Assembly (NCBI GenBank): GCA_045837725.1
Contig: JBEWZL010000238.1
Location: 124,001 to 188,000 of the forward strand
Length of the DNA stretch: 64,000 nucleotides
Direction of reading: 5' to 3'
DNA from: Vermamoeba vermiformis
Taxonomy: Eukaryota; Tubulinea; Echinamoebida
A program made the position numbers and the translations under genes. The notes beneath the pieces are model-generated. The model was not told the DNA's origin and searched no databases. It saw nothing but the letters and a program-made list of their open reading frames with translations. Of the stretch, positions 23,682 to 35,354 are shown one piece after another; position 1 is the first letter of the stretch, and each line of letters starts with the position of its first letter.

Positions 23682-26018
23682 CTAATCGTCTTCGGAACTA
23701 TCTTCGCTAACCGACTCCACGTCGTCTATATTCGTATTAGAAGGAGCGCTATTTAACCTTAGTCGTTGAATTCCAGTCAAAATTGCTCGGCTGCTGTTTT
23801 GTCGGTCCATCCGCTTCATCTTTTTCATGTTCTCAATGTACGAGTTCAGATTGGTCAAGTCGCCTTCAGCCACGGATTGAACGACCTTCTCGGGGTCTGT
23901 TATGCTCTCCTCGAGAGGGACCGCAGAGTAGACGGGAATGGGCTCCATTTCCTCGCTGTTGGATAGGTCAAAGAAGTCCTCATCAAAGACTTCAAGCGAT
24001 GTGTTGCTCGGAGATCCCGCGAGAGGTGATCCGCTCTCGTTACCGTTAGTAACAGTAGGCACTGGGATGGGTTGGTTTGGCGAATTTGGATTGACAAAAG
24101 TATCTTCTGTAACTCCCTTTCGCTTACTGAATAACAAATAATTAGCTATGATCTTAAGCATCGCGAATTAAGTCTACTTACGCTCCCTGCCTCAACTTCA
24201 CAGTCGCTTCTAACTTAGTCATAATTTGCTGTTCAATGCCTTCTCGTTCTTTAGGCGACATGACATTCATCTCAGCCATCTGTACAACGAGCTCTTGCTC
24301 TTCTAATAAAGCCGCTGCAAGTTTGCGCGTGCCCATCTGATAGTTACAACGTCATTATGGCATTACTTCAAGCTATAGAAATGTTTTGTTCGTACCTTCA
24401 ACGTGTTCATGAAAGTTTCCTTCGGATCTTCAGTCTTCACAAGCTGCATAGCGTCGCCTGTTGACGGTGACTTGCCTTTCTTTTTGATGCGTGTTTTCTT
24501 TTCTTTTTTAGCCGCTTTGTCTACTTTCTCTTTGGCCTTCTGTTGTTTCGGATCAGCTACCTTTGGCGAGTTCTAATCAATCTACTATTAGCGCGTGTTC
24601 ATTATTGTCAGCGCTCTGATACGTACATCGCCGGGATTGAACTTTAGGGCATTATCGCTCCTTGTTCGGCGAGGTGACATATCCCCACCAACTGACGCTG
24701 AAGGAGGTCTTGCACCTCTTGCAGATACAAGCGGTCGTGTGCTGTGTTCCTCTGTCGGCTCTCCTCGTGGACTCCTCACATTCTGCAACCAGAAAATCAA
24801 TATTACTATCAATGACACGATGGCCTCGAAACACTTACTTGGAACAGCACTTCGTGGTTTTCAATCATCAAAGCCAATAATCGATTTACGCTCGGTGAGT
24901 TTGTAATTACAACTTGATAGGTTTCAATGCGTGGTCGAATCAAATTAGGTGCGAAAACAATTGCGATATTTGTTGAGGTCTAAAACAATCGTTAACCTAC
25001 ATGATTGATAGGGTCGATATTTAAATACGCACCATGCTGTTCTCTTTAACTGCTGCTACTTTGCTCAAGAATTGCACTAAATATTTCAAAATTGACTTGT
25101 TACCAGCCGGCAATACTTCAATTGCTCGGCCAATGCATTCAATTTGACTTTCGTGCTCTGGTTGGGCTATAAATCACGTACAATTAGTCTAAATAATTCA
25201 GATTTAATTTAATAATTAAGTTTTACGTACCCATGGCTGCAATGAATGATTCATATAATTCGAATGTCAATAATGGCTCGGGTAACTCTCTAAAAAATAG
25301 CTTCAAGAGTCCAGCTACATTGTGAATATCTTCGCCTGTAAGATCGACTTTCTTGCCTATTTGTAATATCTATGGGTTAGTTTCGCTTCTTCCGCTTTCG
25401 AAAATTCGTCAATTTAAATTTTTAACTTTTAATAAGCGATATTTCGCTATAAGATATTCCTACGATTTAAAAGAAATAAAAACCAAAAATCGCAGTATCA
25501 ATGGGCAAAAATCAAATTGACCATTATCGGATCTATCTATGACCGTTATGGAAATTAATATTTAATATTAACAATGGAGCTCCTATTATTCCATCATTTT
25601 AATTTAATATTTTTAAGTGAGTACTTCTGTAACAATGAAAATCTCCTTCATGCGTGATCGGAGCTAAAAGAACAAAATAAAATTATTTACCCTTATCATA
25701 TCTCTTTTTCAGCTCTTTTATATGATCTTGGACTCCAGGTACGCGAAATATTCCTTCTTCTTTTAATCCTATTGTTACAGAGTAAGGTTAAGCCTTTGAT
25801 CAATCCGACCGAAATTGAATTAATTAATTAAAATAGTACGAGCGCAGATGATCGTGGCATCATCCGTAATCAATATGGTATTTACCATTCTGTAATAAAA
25901 ATTCGATAGGCTGTTGTACTATAGGAGGCAGAGTTGGATCGTTTCGATCAAACCCCTTGGCCTTCTTGAACATGCCATACCAGTTCTTCTTGGCCTGCTT
26001 CTCTTTCTTTTGCGACAT
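23682..26018 (-). CDS. RhoGAP-domain protein
   Basis: A GTPase-activating protein for Rho/Rac-type GTPases. From [20 protein letters not shown] the N-terminus leads straight into the RhoGAP domain, with [20 protein letters not shown] (the R of GIFR is the catalytic arginine finger), then [31 protein letters not shown], and [15 protein letters not shown], the conserved closing helix. The rest is low-complexity and charged: SPRRTRSDN, a lysine-rich [20 protein letters not shown] stretch, then an acidic Ser-rich tail ending [11 protein letters not shown] helical segment ([20 protein letters not shown]) lies between. An atypical Rho GTPase is encoded about 8 kb away at 34,392, but linkage alone does not make it the substrate. 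Confidence 0.88.
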
Positions 26019-26299
26019 TGCGGGGTCTTTCAATGCGCAAGGTGAGGAGATTAGCAGGAATTGTTGTTGATCTCGCGGGCGATTAAGAGGGATTAATTAA
26101 CCGCACTGCACGAAGATAAATACAACACCTCTTGACCGGTTGAACTTCGTAGCGCCTGCTCGCAAACAGATCCTACTTGCAGCTTAGCTTATGTAAGTTC
26201 TATCTCGCGCCGTGATACAACGGTCACATCCGAGGAAGAGATTAGCCAAAAGAATTCTGTTTTATTTTACAATTATTAATTTATACGGCCATAATGAAT

Positions 26300-28415
26300 T
26301 TATTTTTCTCCCTTGGTGAACGGGTTCATGTTAAGTAAGTTCGAGCTAAACGTGGGCAGCATCTGATCAAAAAAAGCAAAATTAATTTCTGGCTTCAATA
26401 TCTGTCTGATATTCGCCATTAATTCTACGTGCACATAATACATACCATATCAATCTTTGATTTTTCTCTGTAACATTTACCAACCAAACAGATGTGGACG
26501 AGCGTTCTCAAAGCAAACAAGCAGAAGTATGTTACGACTACTAACGATAGTCCGCGAACAGTGTTGAATGGCATGAACGGTAGGAACATCCGTAGCATCT
26601 GAAGTAATGCGGCATAATGAGTTTTCCCGTTTCCAACTTACCGATCATGAATCAGACTTACCAAGCAGCACAACGGGAAGGGAATGAATCCTAAGCGCCT
26701 GGCAGTGTTTTGAATGGGGTCCAAACTACCAATTTTGCGTGCATCAATCACATCCGAGTACAAGACGACGCGGAATTTGTGGTACGAGAAGGCGGGGATC
26801 TTATTGAACTTCGCTATGAATGAATGCTTTGTCCAATCGACTAAGTGTTCTGTACCCCATATAGCCAGCAACTACACGTCGTTAGTATCTAGATATTTGG
26901 AACCTTTCATAACTTGTGCGATACGTACAACGTAGATGAACTGCGGTATTGAGCTGCTGTCCAGTGCCCAAACTCCGTGCGTCCAGTTATTCACCGCAAT
27001 TAAGACTACATACGAGAGCAGTTGAAATCGCTCCAAGATATCTGCGTTGTAGAAACCAGTTAGCTGTCTACTAGACACGAGCCCTAGGATTGTTACCTGA
27101 CAGAGTGGTCTGGAACAAACTCTCTTCTTTGTAGCCTTTGAACACACTTGACTTGATCTCCATGAAGTTCGTAGAGATTAACAGCGTGATCATTGCATTC
27201 GCCTTGGAGTTGACAGCAACATTCAGTGCCATGACTTTGATGTACAAGAAGGTCGAGTGCACGACTGTTGCTGTTAGTTGCGGTCTTGGACTGGTGTTGG
27301 ATGAGTACTTACTTAAGTAGCAGCACGTGAAGAAGAACAAGAAGCAGCGGTACATGAGGCTTGACTGGCTAACAATCTCTTTGATGTCCTTCTCGCGCAA
27401 CGGTGTCTTCTCTTTCTCCTTTCCTTTCTCCTTCTCTTTCTCTTTCTTATCGGTTGATGCACTGGGCTCTTCTTTCTCTGGGGAAGGCTTGAAGCCAAGG
27501 CGTGGTGATGACACAGACTTTTCCAACGTCTTCGTTGAACTAATGTCAAGCGAAGGTACTTTCAACGGATCTCCCGAGCCGTCTTCAGCGGGCTTCTTTT
27601 CCTCCTTTTTATCGTCCTTGACGCTCTTTTCGTTCTTCTCCTTCTCGTTCTCTTGAATTACTATCTTCTCTATTTGTTCGTACACGGTCTTAGGCATCAT
27701 TAATAGCCACAGTGTGTCGAGTAGATCTTGGCCGAGGGACGTTGCTAATTTATCGAAGATCTGAGTGCGAAGGTCAATATTGAAGTCCACGGCAATAGCA
27801 AATACATACCTCCATGCTGTTGAACACGACGTACAATTTAATAACCGATTGCGATCGAATGAAGTCGTAGATAGCAATGCCATCGATATATGTCAAGAAA
27901 TATGTGCATATAATACAAAGTGCCATTCGTAGCAAGTCAAATGATTGCGCGGGAGTCAGCGACCTACAAGAAGCGCTTAGTACAACAACAACGCCTTGGC
28001 AGCTGGGCAAACAATAATACCTTTTAGAGAAGAGCAGTGCTATGAGGCGCCAAAGAGCGAGCATTGCACGAAGAGGAAACATCGTGAACACGTACAAAAA
28101 TATGTCGTAGCTGATCCAAAAGCCCAAAAACAGTACCTAATACGTCATTAAGCAAACGTTGTGAGTAATTAGAGTATTAAGGCGAGACGATCGGCAGCGC
28201 GCTATTCCGTACGGATTTGAACTTACTTTTTCGAGCCTGTAAGGCGTTTTAGTAAAATTGATAATATCGTGCTGAAGCAATAGAGAATCGCGCTGTTTTT
28301 CAAGGCTTATATCACCAGAAGTCAAATCGTCGCTAATGAAATTTTCAACGTGGGGCTTTGGGGTGGCAATCGCTGTTTCTTGTGTAACATTTTTCTCAGC
28401 GACATTCCCTATCAT
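26300..28415 (-). CDS. TAPT1/Emp65-family ER membrane protein
   Basis: The multi-exon gene starts MIGNVAEKNVTQETAIATP and ends MNPFTKGEK. The TAPT1 (DUF747) core is visible: LFLGFWISYDIFLYVFTMFP, PLRAMLALWRLIALL, LCIICTYFLTYIDG, IKLYVVFNSMEV, ADKLATSLGQDLLDTLW, NAMITLLISTNFMEIKSSVF and ILERFQLLSYVVLIAVNNW. There are several membrane spans. A long charged linker, rich in Lys/Glu/Ser (ENEKEKNEKSVKDDKKEEKK and onward), interrupts the core between LLMMPKTVYEQIE and the next span. Animal TAPT1 is tied to ciliogenesis and ER/Golgi function; yeast Emp65 works in ER quality control. Confidence 0.88.
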
Positions 28416-29451
28416 AAATGATCAATATTGCATTTTGTTCCTATCTTTTTGAATTTTTTGAATTTTTATCGAACGATCCAATTAAATTTCGGTACCAGCG
28501 CGCTAAAATAAGCCCTGCCGGTTACAAAAATTATTACAAATATAGAGCAATTTTCTAAGGTATTTGCCTTATCGATTCTCGTCGTACCAAGACTGGGGTC
28601 GGATTTCGAACGCACTAACATTCAACCAAGCAAAATCGTACCACCACTTCCTGCAATATTAATGCGATAGCAAGTAATAAATAGTGGTGTTGTTGTAGTC
28701 GCACATCACTACACACAAATAATTCATGAACTGAATTAGTCAACCAGCTTCAGTTTGGTACTCAATCAAAATTATTCAGTAACAGGCGTACGCATCACAA
28801 TGTGAAAGTGGGTAGTTGTACTTTCAAAGAATTCGGAAGGAAGCTTTCGGAGGTTAAGAGGCTCACATGACACTTCAAGAGGATGTCCGTTATGAGATCT
28901 GCACTCATTAATTAAGGCGAGTACATGGCATCGAGCTGGAATTCTATCAGAGTCCTGTCTCATGTATGTAACGTGACGGCTTGTGCACAAGCCTTGCGTC
29001 TTTAATTACCGAGCTTTTCCCAGGGAATATCAGATAAAGGTGCCTCCGGATGGCCCCCCAAAGGCGTATCACCGCTTCATCGAACCAGCAAAATCGTAGG
29101 AAATGCGAAAATTTGAAATATTTGTGAATACTTCTTCCTTTTTTGGTTTTTACTAGCTTTGCAATGATTTTTACAACCAATTTCTAATGGTTTTCAGCTT
29201 GGTTTGTTCCAGGTACTTAGAAAACTATCTTGAGGAACGGATATTTTGGATATTATACGAATTGGGGCCAAATTTAAAAAAGATTCTCCTCAGCCAATAA
29301 TCGTTCACCCGCCGAAATTTTCAGCCAAATATTTGGTCGCACACGATTTCCGACGACATAAATTGGTTGATGTTGCGAGTTTATTTTTCATACTCGAAAC
29401 AAGTAACCACTACTCAAAGTACATTGATACTTGAAGTTTAGATTTGCAATT
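28416..29451. other. Intergenic stretch, no supported gene
   Basis: About 1 kb between the divergent TAPT1-like gene and the 4-TM gene. It is AT-rich. A 72-codon open frame on the minus strand (28,990-28,772) has a mixed, protein-like composition but no start context, splice partners or recognised motif, so it is not called. The last 250 bp, with a pyrimidine-poor AT-rich leader, probably hold the promoter of the plus-strand gene at 29,452. Confidence 0.4.
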
Positions 29452-30150
29452 ATGGCCGATCAACAAGCTCACCACGAAGAAGCTCACGTTACCGTGACCA
29501 CTCAAGGCGAACCTGCTCATCAAGAGACTACCGTGCACGTCGAGCACACTGAAAAGAAGAAGAAGGAGAAGAAGGAAGGCAGCGCTGGCTCTTCGACACC
29601 CAACAAAACCTTGAATCAATTGGAATTGGGTCTCTTTATTATTTGCATCGTTATTTTCTGCTACAGCATCGTTACTTGGGCTGTCTTGGTCTTCTGGGCT
29701 CTCGTCTGGATTAGAGGTTGGATCGTTGTTGCTGCTTGCGTTCTCGGTTCTCTTGGTGCTTGGGTAAGGCTTCTCTAATTTACTCCTTCATGATGCCACG
29801 GCACAGCGTTCAATGAAGCACGCTAATTTTAATGAATTCCAAAACCGAATCTAATCCTTTTCTTAGAACGTCTGGCGCCCAGTTACACTCTTCTTTTGCA
29901 TGATTGCTACTATCGTGGCCGCAGCTCTTTCTGTTGTAGATTTGATTGTTGGTTTGGCGCTTTACATTCCTGCGTATGTATCCAAATCCGGGTTACAAGC
30001 AAGCGCTTTAACATTTTTTTTAGCAACATTCCTTCTGTTTGGATCCCCATCATTATCTTTGTTGCCGTCGCCTTGGTGCTTTACTTCTTGCTCTTCTTGT
30101 TCGCTTTCCGTCTCAGAGGCCGCTCTTTGAAGTGGGTTGCTCCTAAATAA
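29452..30150 (+). CDS. Small four-transmembrane protein with charged N-terminal tail
   Basis: Three exons (29452-29763, 29867-29973, 30024-30150) join in phase to give about 181 residues. A hydrophilic tail rich in His, Glu, Thr and Lys (EEAHVTVTTQGEPAHQETT, then EKKKKEKKEG) is followed by four hydrophobic segments: LELGLFIICIVIFCYSIVTW, WALVWIRGWIVVAACVLGSL, FFCMIATIVAAALSVVDLIV and IPIIIFVAVALVLYFLLFLF. The C-terminus is basic (RLRGRSLKWVAPK). The size and layout resemble MARVEL-type or PMP3-like organisers, but no signature confirms either. No signal peptide, so both ends are probably cytosolic. Function unknown. Confidence 0.65.
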
Positions 30151-30786
30151 GCAGATGCGCATCATTTTTGATTCTTTTGGTGCTACTATTTAATTTATTC
30201 GCGTTAAGCAACAGTTTGTAAATAAATATTTAACCTATTTCCTCATTTTTCAAGATCTGTCGTTGCTCGTCAACCTTGCAACGGTTACTTTAAAAAATCA
30301 AAGCCTATATATTACTCTTTCGTACTTAAATATTTGGGCGGCCTTAATGAGCAAGCTAAATAGTCCGTATGCGTTGCAATTCAGCCGCAGCAACGGTGAT
30401 CTTGTGTGTACTAAGCGTAAGTTTTCCGTTTCTACGTGGAAAGTTTCGGCATGCTCAATATTCGCGCACATTAATTGTCATAAATAGTGTTCACAACAAG
30501 GCCGCAAGCCAAAAGTGAAAGATTTGGATCTACATCCGGTCTGATTTTGGATTTGAATATCATTTGATTTGTTGTGACGTAAAACAAAAAATATTTCTTC
30601 TGTACTCATGCACATTTTTACAGCAAATAGAGCAAATTTGTCGACACACCACCATCTATTTAAAAATGATATTCGGCTAGATTTTTCATTTCATTTCATT
30701 TCTGACAGAAGTTACCCTTTAGTACAGACGTCCCAACTGGGAAATACTATTCAAAGGGTAATTAATTAGCGCAGTTTGAGTGGATT
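30151..30786. other. Intergenic stretch between convergent genes
   Basis: It holds the 3' region of the 4-TM gene (AATAAATATT at about 30,220 is polyadenylation-signal-like) and then AT-rich sequence with several GATC tetranucleotides. I see no coding exons, RNA fold or repeat that I can support. Confidence 0.4.
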
Positions 30787-30987
30787 CTAACGATGCAAAG
30801 TAGGATCTGTTCCGATCCAACGATCACCGTACAACCCTGGAGTTATTCTAAACGAGCATTCGTTGCTTAAGTATTGACACGTGTCAAGTATTTCTTACCC
30901 AAATGCTCGTTCCTGCCAACGGAAGTACCGAACCACGACATAAAGTCTGTGAACTCCATCACGTGATTTACAATGCAGTCCATAATC
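30787..30987 (-). CDS. Two putative 3' exons of an unresolved gene
   Basis: On the minus strand, 30,987 to about 30,898 reads IMDCIVNHVMEFTDFMSWFG and continues to GRNEHL before a GT donor. After a short intron, a second piece reads ITPGLYGDRWIGTDPTLHR and stops at 30,789-30,787. Both have acceptor/donor consensus and protein-like composition. The upstream gene ends with its own stop at 31,018-31,016, and I could not find a phase-correct join that avoids it. These may be a tiny separate gene, an alternative 3' end of the upstream gene, or chance. Confidence 0.35.
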
Positions 30988-31015
30988 TACAACGAACAAC
31001 GAACAAATTAGAGTT

Positions 31016-32394
31016 CTACTCTTGATACAACTGATCGAGGTCCAATGGATTCTTCGGGTCAACAAAAAGTAACTGTCGCGCCGTCAGCAATGCATGTACA
31101 GTCGGTACGGCTTCCTTGATGCATTCAACGCAGTAGTTGGAAGGAATACGTTGGCAAGAAACCATCAAGATGATGTTATCGAGAGGAAACAAGCTGCCGT
31201 CTTCACATCGTAAAGTAGTACGCCACATTGTCACCATGCGTTCAATTTGTAGCATTTTGGAGACGAAGTTCTGCGTTACGTCCCAGCTGTTAGGTTTCTC
31301 CGATGTGTTCTCAGTCATCAATTGCTCGATGTATGCAATCACTTCTGACAGATCACACCCGTCTCGGAACTTCTTCCAGGAAGGGCGTAGCGATTGAGTC
31401 GTAACATCGCTTAGCAGCAGCACGGAACTGTGAGCAGAGCCTTGTAGTTTGTCACGCAAGACGGACTCGGCGGGCTCGCTCTCAAGGAACATCTCGGCGT
31501 AGCGTTTGTGTATTCTCCGTAAATCGGGTGTAATCAGGCATACCGCGTCTGTTTTGACATGTTGCTCAATTTTCCTCTCTCTTCTTCACCAAGTGTCGCC
31601 AACAACTGATGATACTTGGTCTTCTTAAGCTCGTCGTCTACGTGGTGCTGTTGACTAGCAGTCAAGCTTTGTTTTTTGTTGAACATGCAGCGAAAAGCCG
31701 TCACCCATTTGCAATTACGGAGCAGCATTTCTAACTCACGGTGGGCAGTTAGTCGGTGGATCTTGTCGTACTACATTCAATTGAATTAGCTGTCTGTGTA
31801 TTACAACGAACTTACGCTTACGCATTCCTTGGCAAGTTGGTTTGTTTCGTTTAATCGAACCAATTGAGTGAGGATCTTTTCAAAGCCAGTGTCCAAACTG
31901 GTGTCGAACTCATCCAATGCATCGCCGATGGGTTGATTCTTTCAAGGTCTGTTAGTACTAAGCAATATTGTAAATTATCTAACGGAACTCACAACAAGCT
32001 TCAAGGCACTAACAAGTTCCGAAACAAAAGCCGAAGGTTGCGTGTTTTTCGACTGTCAGTTGCAGCAGCTGGCGCCAAGTTGTTGTTCTTTGCACGTTGT
32101 TGCGACGCCATCTCCTTCAAAGCAAAAAATAAATTAGCAAACCGTATTCTAAGACGTGCAGAAGTAGATATAGATTTGCTTGCAACTTGTGGCTAGGATT
32201 TGTCGAATGGCTGAAAGACGATCTGCAATCGCTTAAAGATTCGTTCTTACCTGCGTGCATGGCATTCGTATTGCTCAAAACTATGGATCGCAAGTTTGAT
32301 TAGGTATTAGTTGGTATTGGTTTTGGGACTTACTCGGCAGTTGCTCTTTGTTCTTCGGTCCTGAGCCAGGATTCGAGACGCTTCGGTCAGAGAT
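31016..32394 (-). CDS. Unrecognised helical protein, 5' end uncertain
   Basis: Minus-strand exons with good coding character. One reads LDEFDTSLDTGFEKILTQLV then RLNETNQLAKECVS. Another reads YDKIHRLTAHRELEMLLRNC and ends near LGEEERGKLSNMSKQT. A large last exon (from about 31,509) runs from RIHKRYAEMFLESEPAESVL to NPLDLDQLYQE and stops at 31,018-31,016. The composition is alpha-helical and hydrophilic, with no membrane span or signal peptide. It is reminiscent of tether or adaptor proteins, but no domain is recognised. Upstream of about 31,950 several splice choices compete and no start codon could be fixed. The gene to its left on this strand has a stop at 32,474, so the start should lie between. 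Confidence 0.5.
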
Positions 32395-32473
32395 CTGAAG
32401 AATTTATTACAACAGCTCAACTAAGACTGAAATTTATACAAGAGACTGAATTCATTTTCTTATCGGTTCAACT

Positions 32474-33395
32474 TTAAAGACTTAGTTTGATCTTGGTCTC
32501 GGGCGCTGATATGGGTTGCTGCATTGCTAAGCATTGGGCACCTAAACGGCAATTCTATTATTGTAGCTCGGGCTTTCTTTAAGAACAAAGAAATTTAATT
32601 TCAACTTACGCGTAACAGGTTTGCCTTTATAAGAATCGAACTGATCCTTAGCAAGGACAAAGATGAGACCCTTTTCGACAGCTTCTTTAGTGCTCATATT
32701 TTCATCGGTGAGCTCTTCGAACTCCTCCTGAAGAACGCTGACGTCCGTCTTTTTGAGATCGGCGCAGTACTTCTGCAACAGCTCCCAAGCAGCGTGTTGA
32801 AGGGCTTTTTTGCTCATATCATTTGATTGAACTTTTGTCGATAGTTCGATGTATACAGGAACTTTGACACGACCCAGGGTTGCATCTACAACGAAGAGTT
32901 CAGTTCACTGAAACAGTGCATCCAAGAAAATATCATGCTTACCAACGCTCGAGGCACCAGGGGGACTCGATCCGATAACTGTATATAATTTGTGAGTATA
33001 TTAGGCTTTATTAGGCATGATTACCTTTTGCCAACACCGTATCTACTACTCTCAGAGAGCATGAGACTCGAAAAATGCGGCTTTGTTCTTTTGCATCTCC
33101 TTCAACATCTCGATGCTCTCTTCGGATCATAGGCACTGCCATCCATGCGCCTTGTCCAACAAGCTCTCCCGTCTGCTTGGAATGGTGCGATTTCTGCATC
33201 TGCTTGGCGATTCTCTTTCGCAGCTCGGTTGCTAGCGGATAGTCGCTCTCATTAACGATAACAGTCCTCGTTAAAGATTGCTCTGCATCATTACAATACA
33301 CTAATACGCACTCTAAAAAACAAATTAAGTTGGATCCGATCGGACTTGCGTTGCGCCTTTTGAAGCTTGTTGAGCTTACCAGTATTATTCTCCAT
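32474..33395 (-). CDS. Unrecognised soluble protein
   Basis: Exons join in phase from a 16-base first exon (33395-33380, MENNT) through about 33,316-33,027 (ECVLVYCNDAEQSLTRTVIV onward to VVDTVLAK), a short exon (IGSSPPGASSV), an exon starting DATLGRVKVPVYIELSTKVQ and ending KGKPVT, and a last exon (RAQCLAMQQPISAPETKIKL) with a stop at 32,476-32,474. There is no signal peptide, span or known motif. The middle is helix-rich and acidic (DVSVLQEEFEELTDENMSTK). It is followed closely, on the same strand, by another unrecognised gene. Confidence 0.55.
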
Positions 33396-34391
33396 TGCGC
33401 GTAGCGATTCTAGTCCGTCAAAACTGGTTAACGTTGTGGTACGGAATCGAAATGGAATGAGATTGAATCAGGTTGCTGCAATTTTTGTTTCTGGCGCCAA
33501 CTCTAAAAAAATTTCTTTGACCATTTTGGGCAAGAATTTTGCGGAATTGCAAGGCCTATTTTAGCCACAGAGGCACGTGTCTCCTCGATTGCTGTTGGAC
33601 TTAGCTGACTCGAATGATCATTGGCGTATCGCGATGATTGTGGTACGTTATTGTTGAGTGAAAGACGAGCATGCGTAGGTAGCTATTGACATTGCCATCC
33701 GTCTATTTTCAAATTTAAAATAAGACCAGAAGCAATTTCAGCTGGCTAGCTAAAACGGCTTACATCCAAGAACGAACTACCCGAAAAGCAGCAAGTAGTT
33801 CGTTGTTGTGTATTAAAATTAACATTGTAGGCTATGGCAAGTATACTTGCTGCAATTCGTATGACCGAATCCTATCGCAGTTCGTGGGTGGCCAGACTGA
33901 GATTGACGTGGAAACTTACAACGAAAGTAGAGTATTTGTTTAGGCTAGTTGCGTAAGAGTGGAGTAACCAATTCGAGATCCGCATTTGTTCAAGACTTAT
34001 ATTGATAATCAAGCTACATCTAAAAATTTCGCCTTTTTGATTAGAAAAATTAAAATAAATTATATTAACGGCTGATTTGTTCCAATTTAATTGATTAATA
34101 ATTTGGATCAAATTTATTTGCTGTTATTATGTTTCAAAGCTAAACAATTCAATTTTTAAACTTCTGAACCAACTGGTACTCACCGAAAATACAGTATCCT
34201 TGTCCTAATTGTAACCCGAGGGGTAATTTATTGAATATAGGCAGTATGCTGTGCGTTCTGGTAAGATTCAGTGTGCATATGATTTTGACGTCCACACACT
34301 TTCAATTCAGCTAACCAAAAAGATCAACCACCCACGAAGCGTATGATTACTTAGCAAGCCATTAAATAAGATATAGCACGTGGCATTATAG
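33396..34391. other. Intergenic stretch, no supported gene
   Basis: About 1 kb between divergently arranged genes. It is AT-rich with no convincing exons on either strand. It must carry the promoters of the unknown gene (minus) and the Rho-like gene (plus); I see no clear TATA element. Confidence 0.4.
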
Positions 34392-35228
34392 ATGGCGAAG
34401 GTAGTGGTTTTAGGCGATCGCAAAGGTAAGATCTTCAGCCTGAAAATAGAAACAAAGCTATCTATTGCTGGCAAAATTTAATTAATAATTTTAGTTGGAA
34501 AGACAGCACTTTTGATCACCTATACCAGCGGTGTATTTCCTGTTGATTATTTGCCTTCCGTATTCGAAAATTATTCTCCTCGTCTTGGTCCTCCTTTGCC
34601 ACTCACTTATTGGGACACAAATGGTATAAATTACTTCTGTTTAATACAAATATTGACTGTTGATTTTTTTTGGAGTCGGTCCTGAATACGAAAAACTTCT
34701 TCCCTTGTCGTAAGTCGTGCGGCACGACTATTTGTTGCCAAGAGTCTTACATTTAATTAGGTGCAAGGAGGCAGATTTTATTCTTCTTTGTTTCTCTGTT
34801 GCAGACAAAACGTCGTTCGAAAATATTCAAAACCGGTGGAGCGGAGTTATTAAGGCGCACGCGCCTAAGTACGTACTAAGTAGCGTCAATACATATATTA
34901 GCATTATATTAAAGTGTTGGTTAGCGCGAGAGTAGTATTGTGTGCGACGAAGACAGATCTTCGAGATCAGCAACAAGACAGCATTACAACGGATATGGGT
35001 CGTAAGTTATCAAAACAAATAGGCGCTATTGAATATGTAGAAGTCAGGTACGTTATAAATAATCCATTGCGAGACATAATAAGTCAATAGCAACGCTGAC
35101 CTATTCGCTGAGACAGTGCGCTCAAAAATTCAAATGCACGCGTGCCCTTCGAGACTATGATACATTTTCTCAAAGACAAAAGTGCTCAAAATACTCGACC
35201 TAAGAAACGAGAGTGTATTGTAAGCTGA
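34392..35228 (+). CDS. Atypical Rho-family small GTPase
   Basis: Exons join from MAKVVVLGDRKVGKTALLIT to a stop at 35,226-35,228. Rho-family landmarks are the P-loop GDRKVGKT, the effector loop YLPSVFENYSP, the switch-II region WDTNVGPEYEKLLPLS, ATKTDLRD for guanine recognition, SALKNSN, and the prenylation box CIVS after a basic patch (RPKKRE). Against ordinary Rho, position 12 is Arg, 59 Asn, 60 Val, 61 Gly and 62 Pro, so the residues needed for GTP hydrolysis are gone while nucleotide-binding residues remain. This resembles Rnd-type GTPases that stay GTP-bound. The donor of exon 4 was set at about 34,879 to keep phase into VLCATKTDL; a strong earlier GT would break the frame. Confidence 0.85.
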
Positions 35229-35354
35229 GCGCGTAATGTTGTAAAAATGTATACTTGTATAAAAATAATTTTAATCTACTCTACTCTTTATTTACATTTA
35301 CTGTCTTCTCCTATTAACAATCGATTGCCTATATAATGCGTTAATAATCGGTAC

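Noticed and set aside
27327-27656. Ser/Phe-rich plus-strand frame of 109 codons
   Set aside because: It is the complement of the Lys/Glu-rich linker of the TAPT1-like gene.
28772-28990. Minus-strand open frame of 72 codons with protein-like composition
   Set aside because: No start context, no splice partners that join in phase and no recognisable motif; left as intergenic.
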